A DNA stretch of 41,171 nucleotides from Rhizobiaceae bacterium (lineage in GTDB: Bacteria; Pseudomonadota; Alphaproteobacteria; Rhizobiales; Rhizobiaceae): the NCBI GenBank assembly GCA_019635795.1, contig JAHBYV010000024.1:1-41171 (forward strand), in the 5' to 3' direction. Below are positions 1 to 8,117 of the stretch, piece after piece; the stretch's first letter is position 1; every line of letters begins with the position of its first letter. Under the pieces are notes generated by a model. It made no database searches. It was not told the origin of the DNA and worked only from the letters and a program-made list of their open reading frames with translations. A program made the translations under genes and the position numbers.

Positions 1-2393
1 CCGGTGTCGATTGCGGCTTCTTCGAAAGGCACGTACCAAAAAGGCAATGGGTCCATATAGGTTTCAACCCTCGCCCGGTCAGCTTCCGGTGGCTGAATTG
101 CGCCGTGCCCCCGCGCTGCCAACCGGAACTTTTGCAACGGCTCCGAGTAAATCTGGAAAACGATCGGTTGAGCGTCGGGCACGAAACCTACGCTTGCCGC
201 GTAATCGAGATAGGAGCGGTTTGCCATCTTGTAGTAGCGCTGGTCAGGTGCCAGTTCATGATGCCAGAAGCCGCCATTCTCGATGTACCGCTTTAGCTGG
301 TCGGGATTGCTCTCTCCTTTGCCGTCGGATTTTCCGTCAGCTCCGCGCCAGCCGGCAAGGGGACCGATACCGGGGGAGCGTTCATGGTTCACAATATAAT
401 CTGCGTAGTCAGCGTATTTCGCTGAGCCGTCTTCATTCACAAAGCCCGGCAAAGATAATCTCGCACCCAGATCAATCAAAACGCTTTGAAACGCGCGAAC
501 ATCCCGGTCCGGTTCAACAACGGGATGACGGATTGCATCTCCTGGACCGTCTGCATGCCCTATCGGGCGATCCAGTATGCTGATGCAATCATATCGCTCC
601 AGATATGTTGTGTCAGGCAAAACCAGATCGGCAAACGGCACCGTTTCCGAATAATAGGCGTCCGAATAGATGATGAACGGAATTTTATAGTCGCCGGTCG
701 CCGTCTTGTCTGTAAGCATCGTGATCGTGTCGACAGTGTTCATCGACGAGTTCCAGGCCATATTGGCCATGTACATAAACAACGTATCAATCGGATAGGG
801 ATCGCCTGCCCACGCATTGCGAATGACGGTGTGCATCAGTCCATGCGCGGAAAGCGGCGCCTCCCATGTGAATGCCTTGTCGATCCGCACGGCAGTACCG
901 CTCGCGTCAACGAGCAGGTCCTCCGGCCCATCCACGAAACCTAGCGGCATCCCGGCCAAGGGTGTCATCGGCTTGCCGCCATCCTTGCCGGCGGGTTTGG
1001 GACCCGGCGGAATAGGCTTCGGGTAAGGCGCCTTGAACCGGAAGCCTCCGGGAACCTCTACAGTGCCAAGCAAAAGTTGAAGAAGGTGAATTGCCCTACA
1101 GGTGTGAAATCCGTTGGAATGAGCTGAAATCCCTCGCATGGCGTGCATCGCTACGGGACGGCCTTTGATTGTTTTGTGCTGCCGTCCAGCCCAATCGGTC
1201 CACTCGACCTGCAATTCGATTGTCTCTTCGAACGCAACCCGAGCAAGTTCAAAGGCAATCCGCTTGATCGTTGCTTCGCTTACACCGCACCGCTCTGCCA
1301 CCGCTCGCGGGGCATAACTATCATCGAGATAGCGTTGAGCCATCAATTGGAAAACCGGTGTGCAACGCCGGCCTTCGACAACATATTCGCCAGTCATGGC
1401 AAGATTGGCATTCGGGCTAAGTGCATCAACCGCGCTGCTCGAGGTTTTATCCCATGCCAGCGGCTTTCCGCTGCCGTTTCGCACAAACAGACCGTCGTCC
1501 GGCGCTCCGGGCTCCTGTATTACCAGTACCGGTCCGTTTGTGTATCTCTGAACATATTCGAGGTCGACTTTTCCGGCCTTGAGTAGCTCGTGGACAAGTG
1601 CAAGCACGAACAGACCGTCCGTGCCGGGACGAATGCCGATCCAATCATCCGCGATTGCATTGTACCCTGTCCGGCAAGGGTTCACGGAAACGACTTTCGC
1701 GCCGCGCGCCTTCAGCTTGCCAAGACCGATCTTTATCGGATTGGAATCATGGTCCTCGGCTACGCCGAATATCATGAAGTACTTGGTATGGTCCCAATCC
1801 GGTTCGCCAAACTCCCAAAAGGAACCTCCGAGCGTGTAAAGACCGCCCGCGGCCATATTGACCGAACAGAAGCCACCATGCGCGGCGAAGTTCGGAGTGC
1901 CGAACTTTGACGCCCACCAGCCTGTCAATGATTGCGATTGATCTCGCCCGGTAAAGAAAGCAAGCCGCTTGGGGTCTGTCGCGCGAATATGCGCAAGCCG
2001 TTCCGTTGCAATCGATAGGGCTTCCTCCCATTCAATCTCGCGGAACTCGCCCGATCCCCGCTCTCCGGTACGCAGTAGCGGCTTTTTCAATCTGGCAGGA
2101 CTGTAGTGCTGCATTATGCCAGCGCTGCCCTTGCCGCAGAGAACTCCACGATTAACCGGATGATCCTTGTTGCCATTTATGTAGCGAACCATGCCGTCGG
2201 ATATGTGGACGTCAATGCCACATCGGCAAGCGCACATGTAGCAGGTAGTCTTTGCGACGCGGTCCGAGACTTTCGGCGATGTCTCTACGCCGTCGCCCTC
2301 CAGCGGCGCTGCGCTGACAGAAAGCGCTCGCTGAGAAGGGGAGGAATTGGCACCTCTGACGTTGTCAGCTGCTACGTTTTTTTGAGTGCTCAT
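1..2393 (-). CDS. molybdopterin oxidoreductase, SoeA-like catalytic subunit (C-terminus beyond left edge)
   Basis: An uninterrupted minus-strand frame of 797 codons runs from ATG at 2393 off the left edge. After about 48 residues there is a [4Fe-4S] site, C51-x2-C54-x3-C58-x27-C86, followed by motifs typical of bis-MGD enzymes of the DMSO reductase superfamily (DHPVNRGVLCGKG, then QHYSPAR). C176, in GGFCSVNMA, is the likely Mo or W ligand, as in polysulfide and thiosulfate reductases and SoeA-type sulfite dehydrogenases. No Tat signal is seen, so a cytoplasmic location, as for SoeA, is likely. Electron-transfer (4Fe-4S) and membrane-anchor subunits would be expected downstream, outside the window. 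It is divergent from the Pot-type operon. The family call is firm. The sulfite dehydrogenase call is a resemblance from memory, and other CISM-type substrates are possible. Confidence 0.85.
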   Translation of the reverse strand, partial: MSTQKNVAADNVRGANSSPSQRALSVSAAPLEGDGVETSPKVSDRVAKTTCYMCACRCGIDVHISDGMVRYINGNKDHPVNRGVLCGKGSAGIMQHYSPARLKKPLLRTGERGSGEFREIEWEEALSIATERLAHIRATDPKRLAFFTGRDQSQSLTGWWASKFGTPNFAAHGGFCSVNMAAGGLYTLGGSFWEFGEPDWDHTKYFMIFGVAEDHDSNPIKIGLGKLKARGAKVVSVNPCRTGYNAIADDWIGIRPGTDGLFVLALVHELLKAGKVDLEYVQRYTNGPVLVIQEPGAPDDGLFVRNGSGKPLAWDKTSSSAVDALSPNANLAMTGEYVVEGRRCTPVFQLMAQRYLDDSYAPRAVAERCGVSEATIKRIAFELARVAFEETIELQVEWTDWAGRQHKTIKGRPVAMHAMRGISAHSNGFHTCRAIHLLQLLLGTVEVPGGFRFKAPYPKPIPPGPKPAGKDGGKPMTPLAGMPLGFVDGPEDLLVDASGTAVRIDKAFTWEAPLSAHGLMHTVIRNAWAGDPYPIDTLFMYMANMAWNSSMNTVDTITMLTDKTATGDYKIPFIIYSDAYYSETVPFADLVLPDTTYLERYDCISILDRPIGHADGPGDAIRHPVVEPDRDVRAFQSVLIDLGARLSLPGFVNEDGSAKYADYADYIVNHERSPGIGPLAGWRGADGKSDGKGESNPDQLKRYIENGGFWHHELAPDQRYYKMANRSYLDYAASVGFVPDAQPIVFQIYSEPLQKFRLAARGHGAIQPPEADRARVETYMDPLPFWYVPFEEAAIDT

Positions 2394-2529
2394 TCTTGAT
2401 AGTTGCCTTCGCCTGCGTCTTCGGGCCGGGTCCACGCATGTAGTGTCGTTCCGGCCGATAGCCGTCACGCGAAAAAAGATCACGGATTCCCAGAACCAGC
2501 CGTTTGAGCCGAACTTTGAGGTTAGCCAT
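2365..2529 (-). CDS. small basic protein, 54 aa, unknown function
   Basis: A short minus-strand ORF from ATG at 2529 to TGA at 2365 overlaps the first 29 bases of the molybdoenzyme gene in another frame. The product is strongly basic, rich in Lys and Arg: it starts MANLKVRLKRLVLG, has a YRPERHYMRGPGP segment in the middle and ends in KKRSS. Codons favour G or C at the third position like the neighbours, and the overlap would allow translational coupling. No signal peptide or membrane segment is evident. An AGGGGGTG stretch lies about 20 bases upstream, too far to be a convincing ribosome site. I do not recognise the family. It could be an accessory protein for the molybdoenzyme or a chance ORF. 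Confidence 0.45.
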   Translation of the reverse strand: MANLKVRLKRLVLGIRDLFSRDGYRPERHYMRGPGPKTQAKATIKNEHSKKRSS

Positions 2530-2540
2530 CGAAATTGCTT

Positions 2541-2557
2541 ACAGCACCCCCTGCTGT
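2541..2557. repeat. inverted repeat ACAGCA-N5-TGCTGT
   Basis: Perfect 6-bp arms flank a CCCCC spacer, 12 bases upstream of the small minus-strand ORF. On the plus strand the dyad is followed by TTTT. It could be an operator for the molybdoenzyme operon or a small hairpin. No partner site was found. Confidence 0.35.
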
Positions 2558-2615
2558 TTTGAGTAATAGTGGGTGCAGAAATCTGGCGTGTCTAATGTCT
2601 TCTATATGTTAAAAT

Positions 2616-2640
2616 GATCGATTTTATTTCTTAATCGTTC
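2616..2640. promoter_or_regulatory. AT-rich dyad in the divergent intergenic region
   Basis: GATCGATT and AATCGTTC, 8-bp arms with one mismatch, flank a 9-base AT-rich spacer. They lie in the stretch between the molybdoenzyme and the binding protein gene (2530-2896), which otherwise holds no convincing gene. The site could bind a regulator such as the TetR protein encoded at 11035. This is inference from position only. Confidence 0.3.
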
Positions 2641-2838
2641 AGTATCCATCCAACGTCAGCCGACGCCACCCAAAGAACTCTCTGAATACTAGTTCCTGGA
2701 ACGAGCTGACGCTGGAACAACAAAAATCAAATCAAAGTGGCGGGCGATCATAAGAGCTGCGGCAGCGAACGCATCAAAATCCAATCTTGATGCTTCAGTC
2801 GTTTCGAAGCTCGCAAAGGCACACACAATGCAAACGGG

Positions 2839-2892
2839 TTGACCACCCTCAAACATGATGCTATCGATCGATCGATAACAATTCAGGAGGGG
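2839..2892 (+). promoter_or_regulatory. promoter, palindromic operator and ribosome site of the Pot-type operon
   Basis: TTGACC at 2839 and TATCGA at 2862 are separated by 17 bases and could be -35 and -10 elements. A perfect 16-base palindrome, TATCGATCGATCGATA, spans 2862-2877 and so would cover the -10 and start point. A strong Shine-Dalgarno sequence, AGGAGGGG, follows at 2885-2892, and ATG is at 2897. The arrangement suits repression by a dimeric regulator, and the TetR gene at 11035 in the same operon is the natural candidate. The -10 match is poor (3 of 6), so the promoter call is tentative; the palindrome and ribosome site are plain. Confidence 0.5.
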
Positions 2893-2896
2893 ATAA

Positions 2897-3982
2897 ATGA
2901 GCATGAAATTCGGTTGTTCTCTGCGCCTTTGCGCATCAGCTTTCGCCATCATCGCCTCCACAGGCATCTCTGCTGCCCAGTCCGCCGCGGGCAAGTGCCA
3001 CCCGGACGGAGGGCCGGTGGAAGGTCAGGTGGTTTTCAATTCGAGCGGCGGCACGTATGGAGAAAACATCGAGCGTATTTTCTTCAGCAAGTTCAAAGAA
3101 GAATGCGGCGTTGAAGTTCTTCACGTCACAGACGCTCGAACCTATGCGCAGCTCCAGCAGTTCGTGACTTCTGGCAATCTTCCCTGGGATATTGGAGGTA
3201 CGCGTCTGGATCAGGAATTTCCGCTCGGTATTGCGGATGGTCTGTTCCATCGCCTGCCTGACGGCTTCTGGTCATCCATCGAAGCTGACATGGCTTCCGG
3301 CTCAGTGAATGAATACGGCGCTTGGGCAACTCCATATTCCGACGTTCTTGTCTATTCCACCGAAACATTCCCCAATGGAATGTCATCCTGGGCTGACTTC
3401 TGGGACGTCGAAAAGTTCCCGGGTGCACGAACGATGCAGAACGGCCCCGCGAGTCTCGTGATGGCACTTCTGGCCGACGGCGTTCCTGCTTCGGAAATTT
3501 ATCCTCTCGATCTGGACCGCGCCTTTAAGAAAATGGACGAAATCCGTCCGCATATCCGCAGTTTCTGGACCGCCGGAGATCAATCCGTTCAAGGCATTGT
3601 GAATGGGGAATTCGTTGCCGGCACAGCCTGGAACGGACGCGTCTATTCGGCGGCCAAGGCTGGCAAGCCTGTAGGTGCTGCTTGGGATGGCGCACTGCTG
3701 CGCATATCCTGGAATTTCATCCTGAAAGGTGCCCCGAACACTCGCAATGCAGAAGCCCTGCTCTATTTCATGCAGCGACCCGAGCTTCAGGCCGAGCTGG
3801 CAAAGGCCTCGGGCTATGCAGGCGGAGCCAACATTACCCCATACATTGACGAAACGCTTGCGTCGTCTCTCGCCACAAGCGCGAGCCACGTAGAGGTGGC
3901 TTCCAAAGTCGATGCGGAATGGTGGGCCAAAAACAATTCAGACGTCCAGGCAAAATGGGACGCCTGGATGGCAAAGCAATAG
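2897..3982 (+). CDS. ABC transporter periplasmic substrate-binding protein (PotD-like)
   Basis: A 361-aa secreted binding protein with a Sec signal peptide (MSMKFGCSLRL, a hydrophobic stretch, probable cleavage after ISA near residue 26). The mature part has the SBP_bac_8/PotD-like pattern: GQVVFNSSGGTYGENI near the start, a central ADFWDVEKFPG segment typical of this class, and a WNGRVYSA segment in the second lobe. C34 and C70 could form a disulfide in the periplasm. It heads the operon and is followed by an enoyl-CoA hydratase, two permeases and an ATPase of the same importer class (polyamine, opine, phosphonate, thiamine or iron type). The acyl-CoA ligase in the operon suggests a carboxylic acid ligand rather than a polyamine. 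The ligand is unknown. Confidence 0.85.
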   Translation: MSMKFGCSLRLCASAFAIIASTGISAAQSAAGKCHPDGGPVEGQVVFNSSGGTYGENIERIFFSKFKEECGVEVLHVTDARTYAQLQQFVTSGNLPWDIGGTRLDQEFPLGIADGLFHRLPDGFWSSIEADMASGSVNEYGAWATPYSDVLVYSTETFPNGMSSWADFWDVEKFPGARTMQNGPASLVMALLADGVPASEIYPLDLDRAFKKMDEIRPHIRSFWTAGDQSVQGIVNGEFVAGTAWNGRVYSAAKAGKPVGAAWDGALLRISWNFILKGAPNTRNAEALLYFMQRPELQAELAKASGYAGGANITPYIDETLASSLATSASHVEVASKVDAEWWAKNNSDVQAKWDAWMAKQ

Positions 3983-3998
3983 CGAAGGAGAAGCCTGA

Positions 3999-4793
3999 AT
4001 GGCTGGTCTGATTACAGTCGAAGAGCGTGATGGCGTTCATCTGATCGGTTTCAACGATCCGGAACATTTGAATGCCTTCTCAATGCCCCTTCTTGAGGAG
4101 TTGCATTCTGTTCTACAGAAAACCGCTGCCGAGGGGGCTACTCGCTACATATTTTTTGGGCACGGCCGTTCATTCTCTTCCGGCGCGCACATGCCGGACT
4201 ATCTGGAAACATTGAACAACATTGCCGCAAACAATGCTGGCCGGTTCCATGAGTCCGAGCGCAAAATCATTGACATGGTGCGGATCTTACGCAGACCCTC
4301 CACCTTCTCCATCGCCGCGGTTCATGGTTGGGCTGTCGGCATGGGTATGGAAATTGCGGTAGCGTGCGATTTCATCGTTGGCACACCCGAGACCAAGTTC
4401 TGGTTGCCGGAAACTGCAGTTGGATGGAACGCAGGCATGGCGCTGACAACGCGTCTCCAACGTGCCGTTGGTGCGGGGTGGGCGCGGCGACTAATGCTTC
4501 TCGGAGACAAGGTCACCGGCGAGGAAGCTGAAAGAATCGGTCTGGTGGCCCGCCTCGCGCCAAGCGAAGGCGTGATCGATGCCGCACTCGAGTTGATGGG
4601 CACGATTACCGGGCAGTCGCCTCTGGCAGTCCGCTATGAAAAGCTTCTGATCGACATGCTTGCAAATCTCTCCGAAGAGCAAGCGATGGAGATGGAGATA
4701 ATCACCGGGTACTGGTTGGGACATACCCACGATGTTCGGGAGGCTGCACAAGCTTTTGTGGACAAGCGCCCGCCTGCCTTCAAGGGCTGCTGA
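3999..4793 (+). CDS. enoyl-CoA hydratase/isomerase family protein
   Basis: A 264-aa crotonase-fold protein with a good ribosome site (GAAGGAG) before ATG 3999. The first oxyanion-hole segment reads GRSFSSGAHM (residues 57-65), the second GWAVGMGMEIAVACD (110-124). E118 and E138 (in WLPETAVGW) align with the two catalytic glutamates of true hydratases, so hydratase activity on a CoA thioester is plausible. Length is normal for the family. It sits between the binding protein and the permeases, an unusual place that ties it to the imported compound. It probably acts on the thioester made by the ligase at 6563. Isomerase or hydrolase activity cannot be excluded. Confidence 0.85.
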   Translation: MAGLITVEERDGVHLIGFNDPEHLNAFSMPLLEELHSVLQKTAAEGATRYIFFGHGRSFSSGAHMPDYLETLNNIAANNAGRFHESERKIIDMVRILRRPSTFSIAAVHGWAVGMGMEIAVACDFIVGTPETKFWLPETAVGWNAGMALTTRLQRAVGAGWARRLMLLGDKVTGEEAERIGLVARLAPSEGVIDAALELMGTITGQSPLAVRYEKLLIDMLANLSEEQAMEMEIITGYWLGHTHDVREAAQAFVDKRPPAFKGC

Positions 4794-4803
4794 CCGAAGC
4801 CGC

Positions 4804-4828
4804 GAGCCGGCACACAATGTGTCGGCTC
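4804..4828 (+). ncRNA. intercistronic stem-loop (mRNA processing or stability element)
   Basis: GAGCCGGCACA and TGTGTCGGCTC form an 11-bp stem with one G-U pair and a CAA loop, between the hydratase stop and the permease start. No T-run follows, so a full terminator is unlikely. Such a hairpin can protect the upstream binding protein mRNA and lower expression of the membrane genes. This is inference from position. Confidence 0.55.
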
Positions 4829-4860
4829 AAACACCCGTGTCGTCCCCCAGGAGTCGCTGC

Positions 4861-5754
4861 ATGATCCGGGAGAACAGTCCCGCACCATCCGATCTGTCTC
4901 ACGCGTTAACGCGTCAAGCAGTCATTGGGTTACTTCTTGTCCTGCCTGCGATATTTCTGGTCGTAAGCATCGTTGTGGTGCCGACTCTTTACGCGCTTCT
5001 CGCCTCGCTGAAAAATAACGGCGAATGGACACTTGCCAATTACCTGACGCTTTTCACGACGCCGCCATACCCAAATGTGATTGCCAACACGATGTGGATT
5101 TCATTGATCGTGACGGCCGCAACCATGCTGTTGTCGATACCCTTGGCGATGTTCCTGTCAGTACAACCAGCCCGATCGGCGACACTCGTGCTCGTGCTGA
5201 TTTCGGCGTCCCTATGGATCTCTGTTCTTGTTAAGATCTATGCGTGGCAAGTTCTGCTTGCCCGCAACGGGCCGCTCAACGCACTTCTGGTTGAGGCCGG
5301 TCTGGTTTCGGCTCCTGTGCCATTTCTCTATAGCAGGGCACCTGTCGTGCTCAGCATGATCCAGTTTCTTGTCCCTTATGCAACGATGATGATGTACGCG
5401 AGTATGCGCCGCGTGGACTGGGACCTGATAACAGCAGCGCGTTCGCTTGGCGGGCAAATCTGGTTTGTTGCCGCAGAGGTCTATTGGCCACAGATCAGGT
5501 TCTCCGTGGTCACAGCGGCGCTTGTAGTATTTATGCTGGCAACAAGTTTCTACGTCGCGCCGGCACTGTTGGGCGGCCCGGGTGACACCATGATCGGAAT
5601 GCAGATGCATTCCGACCTTGTTAACAGGCACGATAGCGGGATGGCAGCGACTGCAGGTGTTGCGCTTTCGGCAATCCTTCTGGGTGTATCCTGGGTTGCT
5701 TTGAAAATGGCGGGCGTATCATTTACCCGAGCTGCCGGAGCTTTGAGCCGATGA
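4861..5754 (+). CDS. ABC transporter permease (PotB-like)
   Basis: A 297-aa inner-membrane permease. I place the start at ATG 4861 because CAGGAG lies just upstream and the longer in-frame extension from 4732 would overlap the hydratase. About six hydrophobic segments are visible, the first at residues 20-45. The EAA loop that docks to the ATPase is DLITAARSLGGQIWF, followed by PQI, in the last third. It belongs to the binding-protein-dependent transport family of PotB/PotC type and pairs with the next gene, to which it is coupled by an ATGA overlap. Substrate unknown. Confidence 0.85.
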   Translation: MIRENSPAPSDLSHALTRQAVIGLLLVLPAIFLVVSIVVVPTLYALLASLKNNGEWTLANYLTLFTTPPYPNVIANTMWISLIVTAATMLLSIPLAMFLSVQPARSATLVLVLISASLWISVLVKIYAWQVLLARNGPLNALLVEAGLVSAPVPFLYSRAPVVLSMIQFLVPYATMMMYASMRRVDWDLITAARSLGGQIWFVAAEVYWPQIRFSVVTAALVVFMLATSFYVAPALLGGPGDTMIGMQMHSDLVNRHDSGMAATAGVALSAILLGVSWVALKMAGVSFTRAAGALSR

Positions 5755-6563
5755 GGAATTTTCGCACTCTCGGTATTTTCGGCTGGATATACACTTGGCT
5801 TATCGTACTATTCGTGCTGGCACCTGTTATAATCATGGTACCGGCGAGCTTCGGTGCATCTGACGTGCTGGAGTTCCCCCCATCGGAATACTCGTTGCGC
5901 TGGTATCAACAGGTACTCACCGAGCGCCAGTGGGTGGCTTCCGCCATGTTGTCGGGACGTATCGCATTGTTGGCCGCAGCCATAGCGACGATTTCAGGAC
6001 TGATGGTAGCAATTCTGCATCTGCTGGTTCGCCCGGTCGGCGCGCAGATGAGAGCATTCCTCATGCTGCCAATTGTTGCTCCGAATATTGTCCTCGCAAC
6101 AGGCCTGTTTTCGATCCTGTTGCTGACGCGCCAGCTTGGGAGCCCGCTGGTTCTCGCAATAGCGCACGCCTCTCTCGCGTTGCCATTGACCATGATCGTT
6201 CTGGTCAATGCGACCAATTCGATCGACCCGCTGCTCTGGACCGCAGCCAGAACACTTGGTGCCCCGTGGTGGACGGCATTCGGTAGAGTCATCCTGCCGC
6301 TCATGATCACCAGCACTGTGGTTGGTTTCGTTCTGGCTCTTATCGTGTCGTGGGACGAAGTCACATTTGCGATCTTTATCGGCCCGTCACTCAACCCGAC
6401 CCTGCCAGCGAGAATGTTCTACTATTTGCGCGAGCTGATAACTCCCGCGCTGACTGCAGTCGCGACCCTGCTTGTGCTGGCAACAATCGCGGGAGCCCTG
6501 ATCGTAGGGTTCGCCCGCAGGCTTGGAAGCATCCCTGCCGGGAATACAGGAGACAACTCATAA
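5751..6563 (+). CDS. ABC transporter permease (PotC-like)
   Basis: A 270-aa inner-membrane permease whose ATG overlaps the previous stop (ATGA at 5751-5754). Hydrophobic segments start at about residue 10, and the EAA loop reads DPLLWTAARTLGAPWWTAF followed by ILPLM. N-terminal features (YTWLIVLFVLAPVIIM, then FPPSEYSLRWY) are typical of PotC-like proteins. It forms the heterodimeric pore with the 4861 permease, driven by the ATPase at 9922. Its stop overlaps the start of the ligase gene by one base (TAATG), so uptake and CoA activation are translationally linked. Confidence 0.85.
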   Translation: MRNFRTLGIFGWIYTWLIVLFVLAPVIIMVPASFGASDVLEFPPSEYSLRWYQQVLTERQWVASAMLSGRIALLAAAIATISGLMVAILHLLVRPVGAQMRAFLMLPIVAPNIVLATGLFSILLLTRQLGSPLVLAIAHASLALPLTMIVLVNATNSIDPLLWTAARTLGAPWWTAFGRVILPLMITSTVVGFVLALIVSWDEVTFAIFIGPSLNPTLPARMFYYLRELITPALTAVATLLVLATIAGALIVGFARRLGSIPAGNTGDNS

Positions 6564-8110
6564 TGTATGGAAGGGATGCCCCGAGCCTCGGACAGGTACT
6601 TGCGCGCGCCGCCGTCGAGCGCCCTGAAATGCCGTTCCTCTCCGATACATTCGGCACGACACTCAACTTCGTCGAATTTGAACGAATTGTCTGCCAGGCC
6701 GCCGGATGGTTGCAGGAAATCGGCGTCGGGAACGGGGATCGGGTCTGCTCGATAGCCTCGAACAGCATCTCATGGTTTGCGCTCACATTCGGCGCGTGGC
6801 GGTTGGGCGCAACAGTGGTTCCCCTGAACCACGAGTTGCGTGGCCGTATGTTGGCCGCGATGATCGTTGATTCTGATAGCACCGCGATATTCGCGGATGA
6901 TGATGGCGATAAGGCCCTGCAATCAATAGACTCATCAAATTCTCCACCGCGCGACAAAGTATTCGCGCTGCACAAACTGCGCGAACATCAGGGGCCTGGG
7001 GTCCCACCCGGAGAATTCGATCCCGAAGCTCCCGCATTGATCCTCTTCAGTTCGGGGACCACCGGGGTGTCCAAGGGTTGCGTACTGTCACATGAATATC
7101 TGACATGGTGCGGAGAGGAGTTTTCTCGCGCCGGAGACCTCACGCCAGCCGACTCCGTATTCACATCAGGGCCGTTCTTCCACATCAACGCTTGGTGGGC
7201 ATTTGCCGGTTCGATTGTGACCGGCATTCACCACACGTTTGACGTGCGCTTTTCAGCGTCACATTTCTGGGAACGCGCTGCCAAGGCAGAAGCAACCATA
7301 TTTGACTATGTCGGCGTGATGATCTCGATCCTGCTGCGCAGAACCGAGCCACTTCCTGCAGAACTCAAACTGCGAGCCGGACTTGGCGGCGCTGCACGAC
7401 CTGACGAGATTGAGCTCTTCCGGCAACGCTTCGGAATAGCTTTGCTCGAATGCTACGGACTGACAGAGTGTTGCCTTCCCATATTTCAGCGCGAGTCTGA
7501 ATTCCGTCCTGGCTCCATCGGCAAGGCCTCAGAATATTTCGATGCCAGGCTGGTCGACAGCGAAAGGAACGAAGTGCCCGATGGACAGCTTGGTGAGTTG
7601 TGGTTGAAGCCACTCCAGCGCAGAGTAATATTTTCGGGGTATTTTCAACGCGATAACCTGACCAGCGCTGCCTTTGACGGACCCTGGTTCAAAACCGGAG
7701 ACATATGCCGGCGCGACCGTGAAGGCTACTATTACTATGTCGACCGCAAACGCCACTTCATTCGGCGGCGCGGCGAGAACATCAGCCCGTTTGAAGTGGA
7801 AGGAACGATCTTCGAGCACCCGGACGTGGCAAATTGCGCGATTATCGGTGTGCCTGCGGAAATAGGTGATGAGGATGTGCTGCTTGCAGTGCAGCCGCGG
7901 ACTGGCTCGACCATAAATCCAACAGAGCTCTTCTATTGGTGTGCGGATAGATTGGCCGCCCATCTTGTCCCCAGATACATACGCGTAATGGAGCTTCCAC
8001 TGACACCTAGTGAAAGGGTGGAGAAGCAAAAGCTCCGAGACGAAGGGGTCACTCCCGATACTTTTGATGCCGAACAGTCCGGGCTTTCCGCCCGGCACAG
8101 AAAGAGCTGA
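6563..8110 (+). CDS. AMP-forming acyl-CoA ligase (CaiC-like)
   Basis: A 515-aa ANL-superfamily enzyme that would activate a carboxylic acid to its CoA thioester through an acyl-adenylate. ATG 6563 overlaps the permease stop; a longer in-frame extension starting at 6350 would lie within the permease gene. The phosphate loop is FSSGTTGVSKG, the adenosine motif ECYGLTE, and the hinge region GYYYYVDRKRHFIRRRGENISPFEVE. Near the C-terminus the usual TGK segment of motif A10 reads PSERVEK, so the catalytic lysine position carries arginine. This may mark a subfamily or low adenylation activity. The position beside the importer implies the imported molecule, or a product of it, is the acid. Substrate unknown. 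Confidence 0.85.
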   Translation: MYGRDAPSLGQVLARAAVERPEMPFLSDTFGTTLNFVEFERIVCQAAGWLQEIGVGNGDRVCSIASNSISWFALTFGAWRLGATVVPLNHELRGRMLAAMIVDSDSTAIFADDDGDKALQSIDSSNSPPRDKVFALHKLREHQGPGVPPGEFDPEAPALILFSSGTTGVSKGCVLSHEYLTWCGEEFSRAGDLTPADSVFTSGPFFHINAWWAFAGSIVTGIHHTFDVRFSASHFWERAAKAEATIFDYVGVMISILLRRTEPLPAELKLRAGLGGAARPDEIELFRQRFGIALLECYGLTECCLPIFQRESEFRPGSIGKASEYFDARLVDSERNEVPDGQLGELWLKPLQRRVIFSGYFQRDNLTSAAFDGPWFKTGDICRRDREGYYYYVDRKRHFIRRRGENISPFEVEGTIFEHPDVANCAIIGVPAEIGDEDVLLAVQPRTGSTINPTELFYWCADRLAAHLVPRYIRVMELPLTPSERVEKQKLRDEGVTPDTFDAEQSGLSARHRKS

Positions 8111-8117
8111 GGCTGAT

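Noticed and set aside
11-1839. Several plus-strand ORFs of 60-190 codons
   Set aside because: They lie antisense to the continuous molybdopterin oxidoreductase frame, which has clear family motifs; the plus-strand products have none.
2689-2994. Minus-strand ORF of 101 codons between the molybdoenzyme and the binding protein gene
   Set aside because: It runs into the start of the binding protein gene on the opposite strand, lacks a ribosome site, and shows no known motif.
6350-6562. Upstream extension of the first acyl-CoA ligase
   Set aside because: It lies wholly within the permease gene; the TAATG overlap at 6561-6565 gives a natural start.
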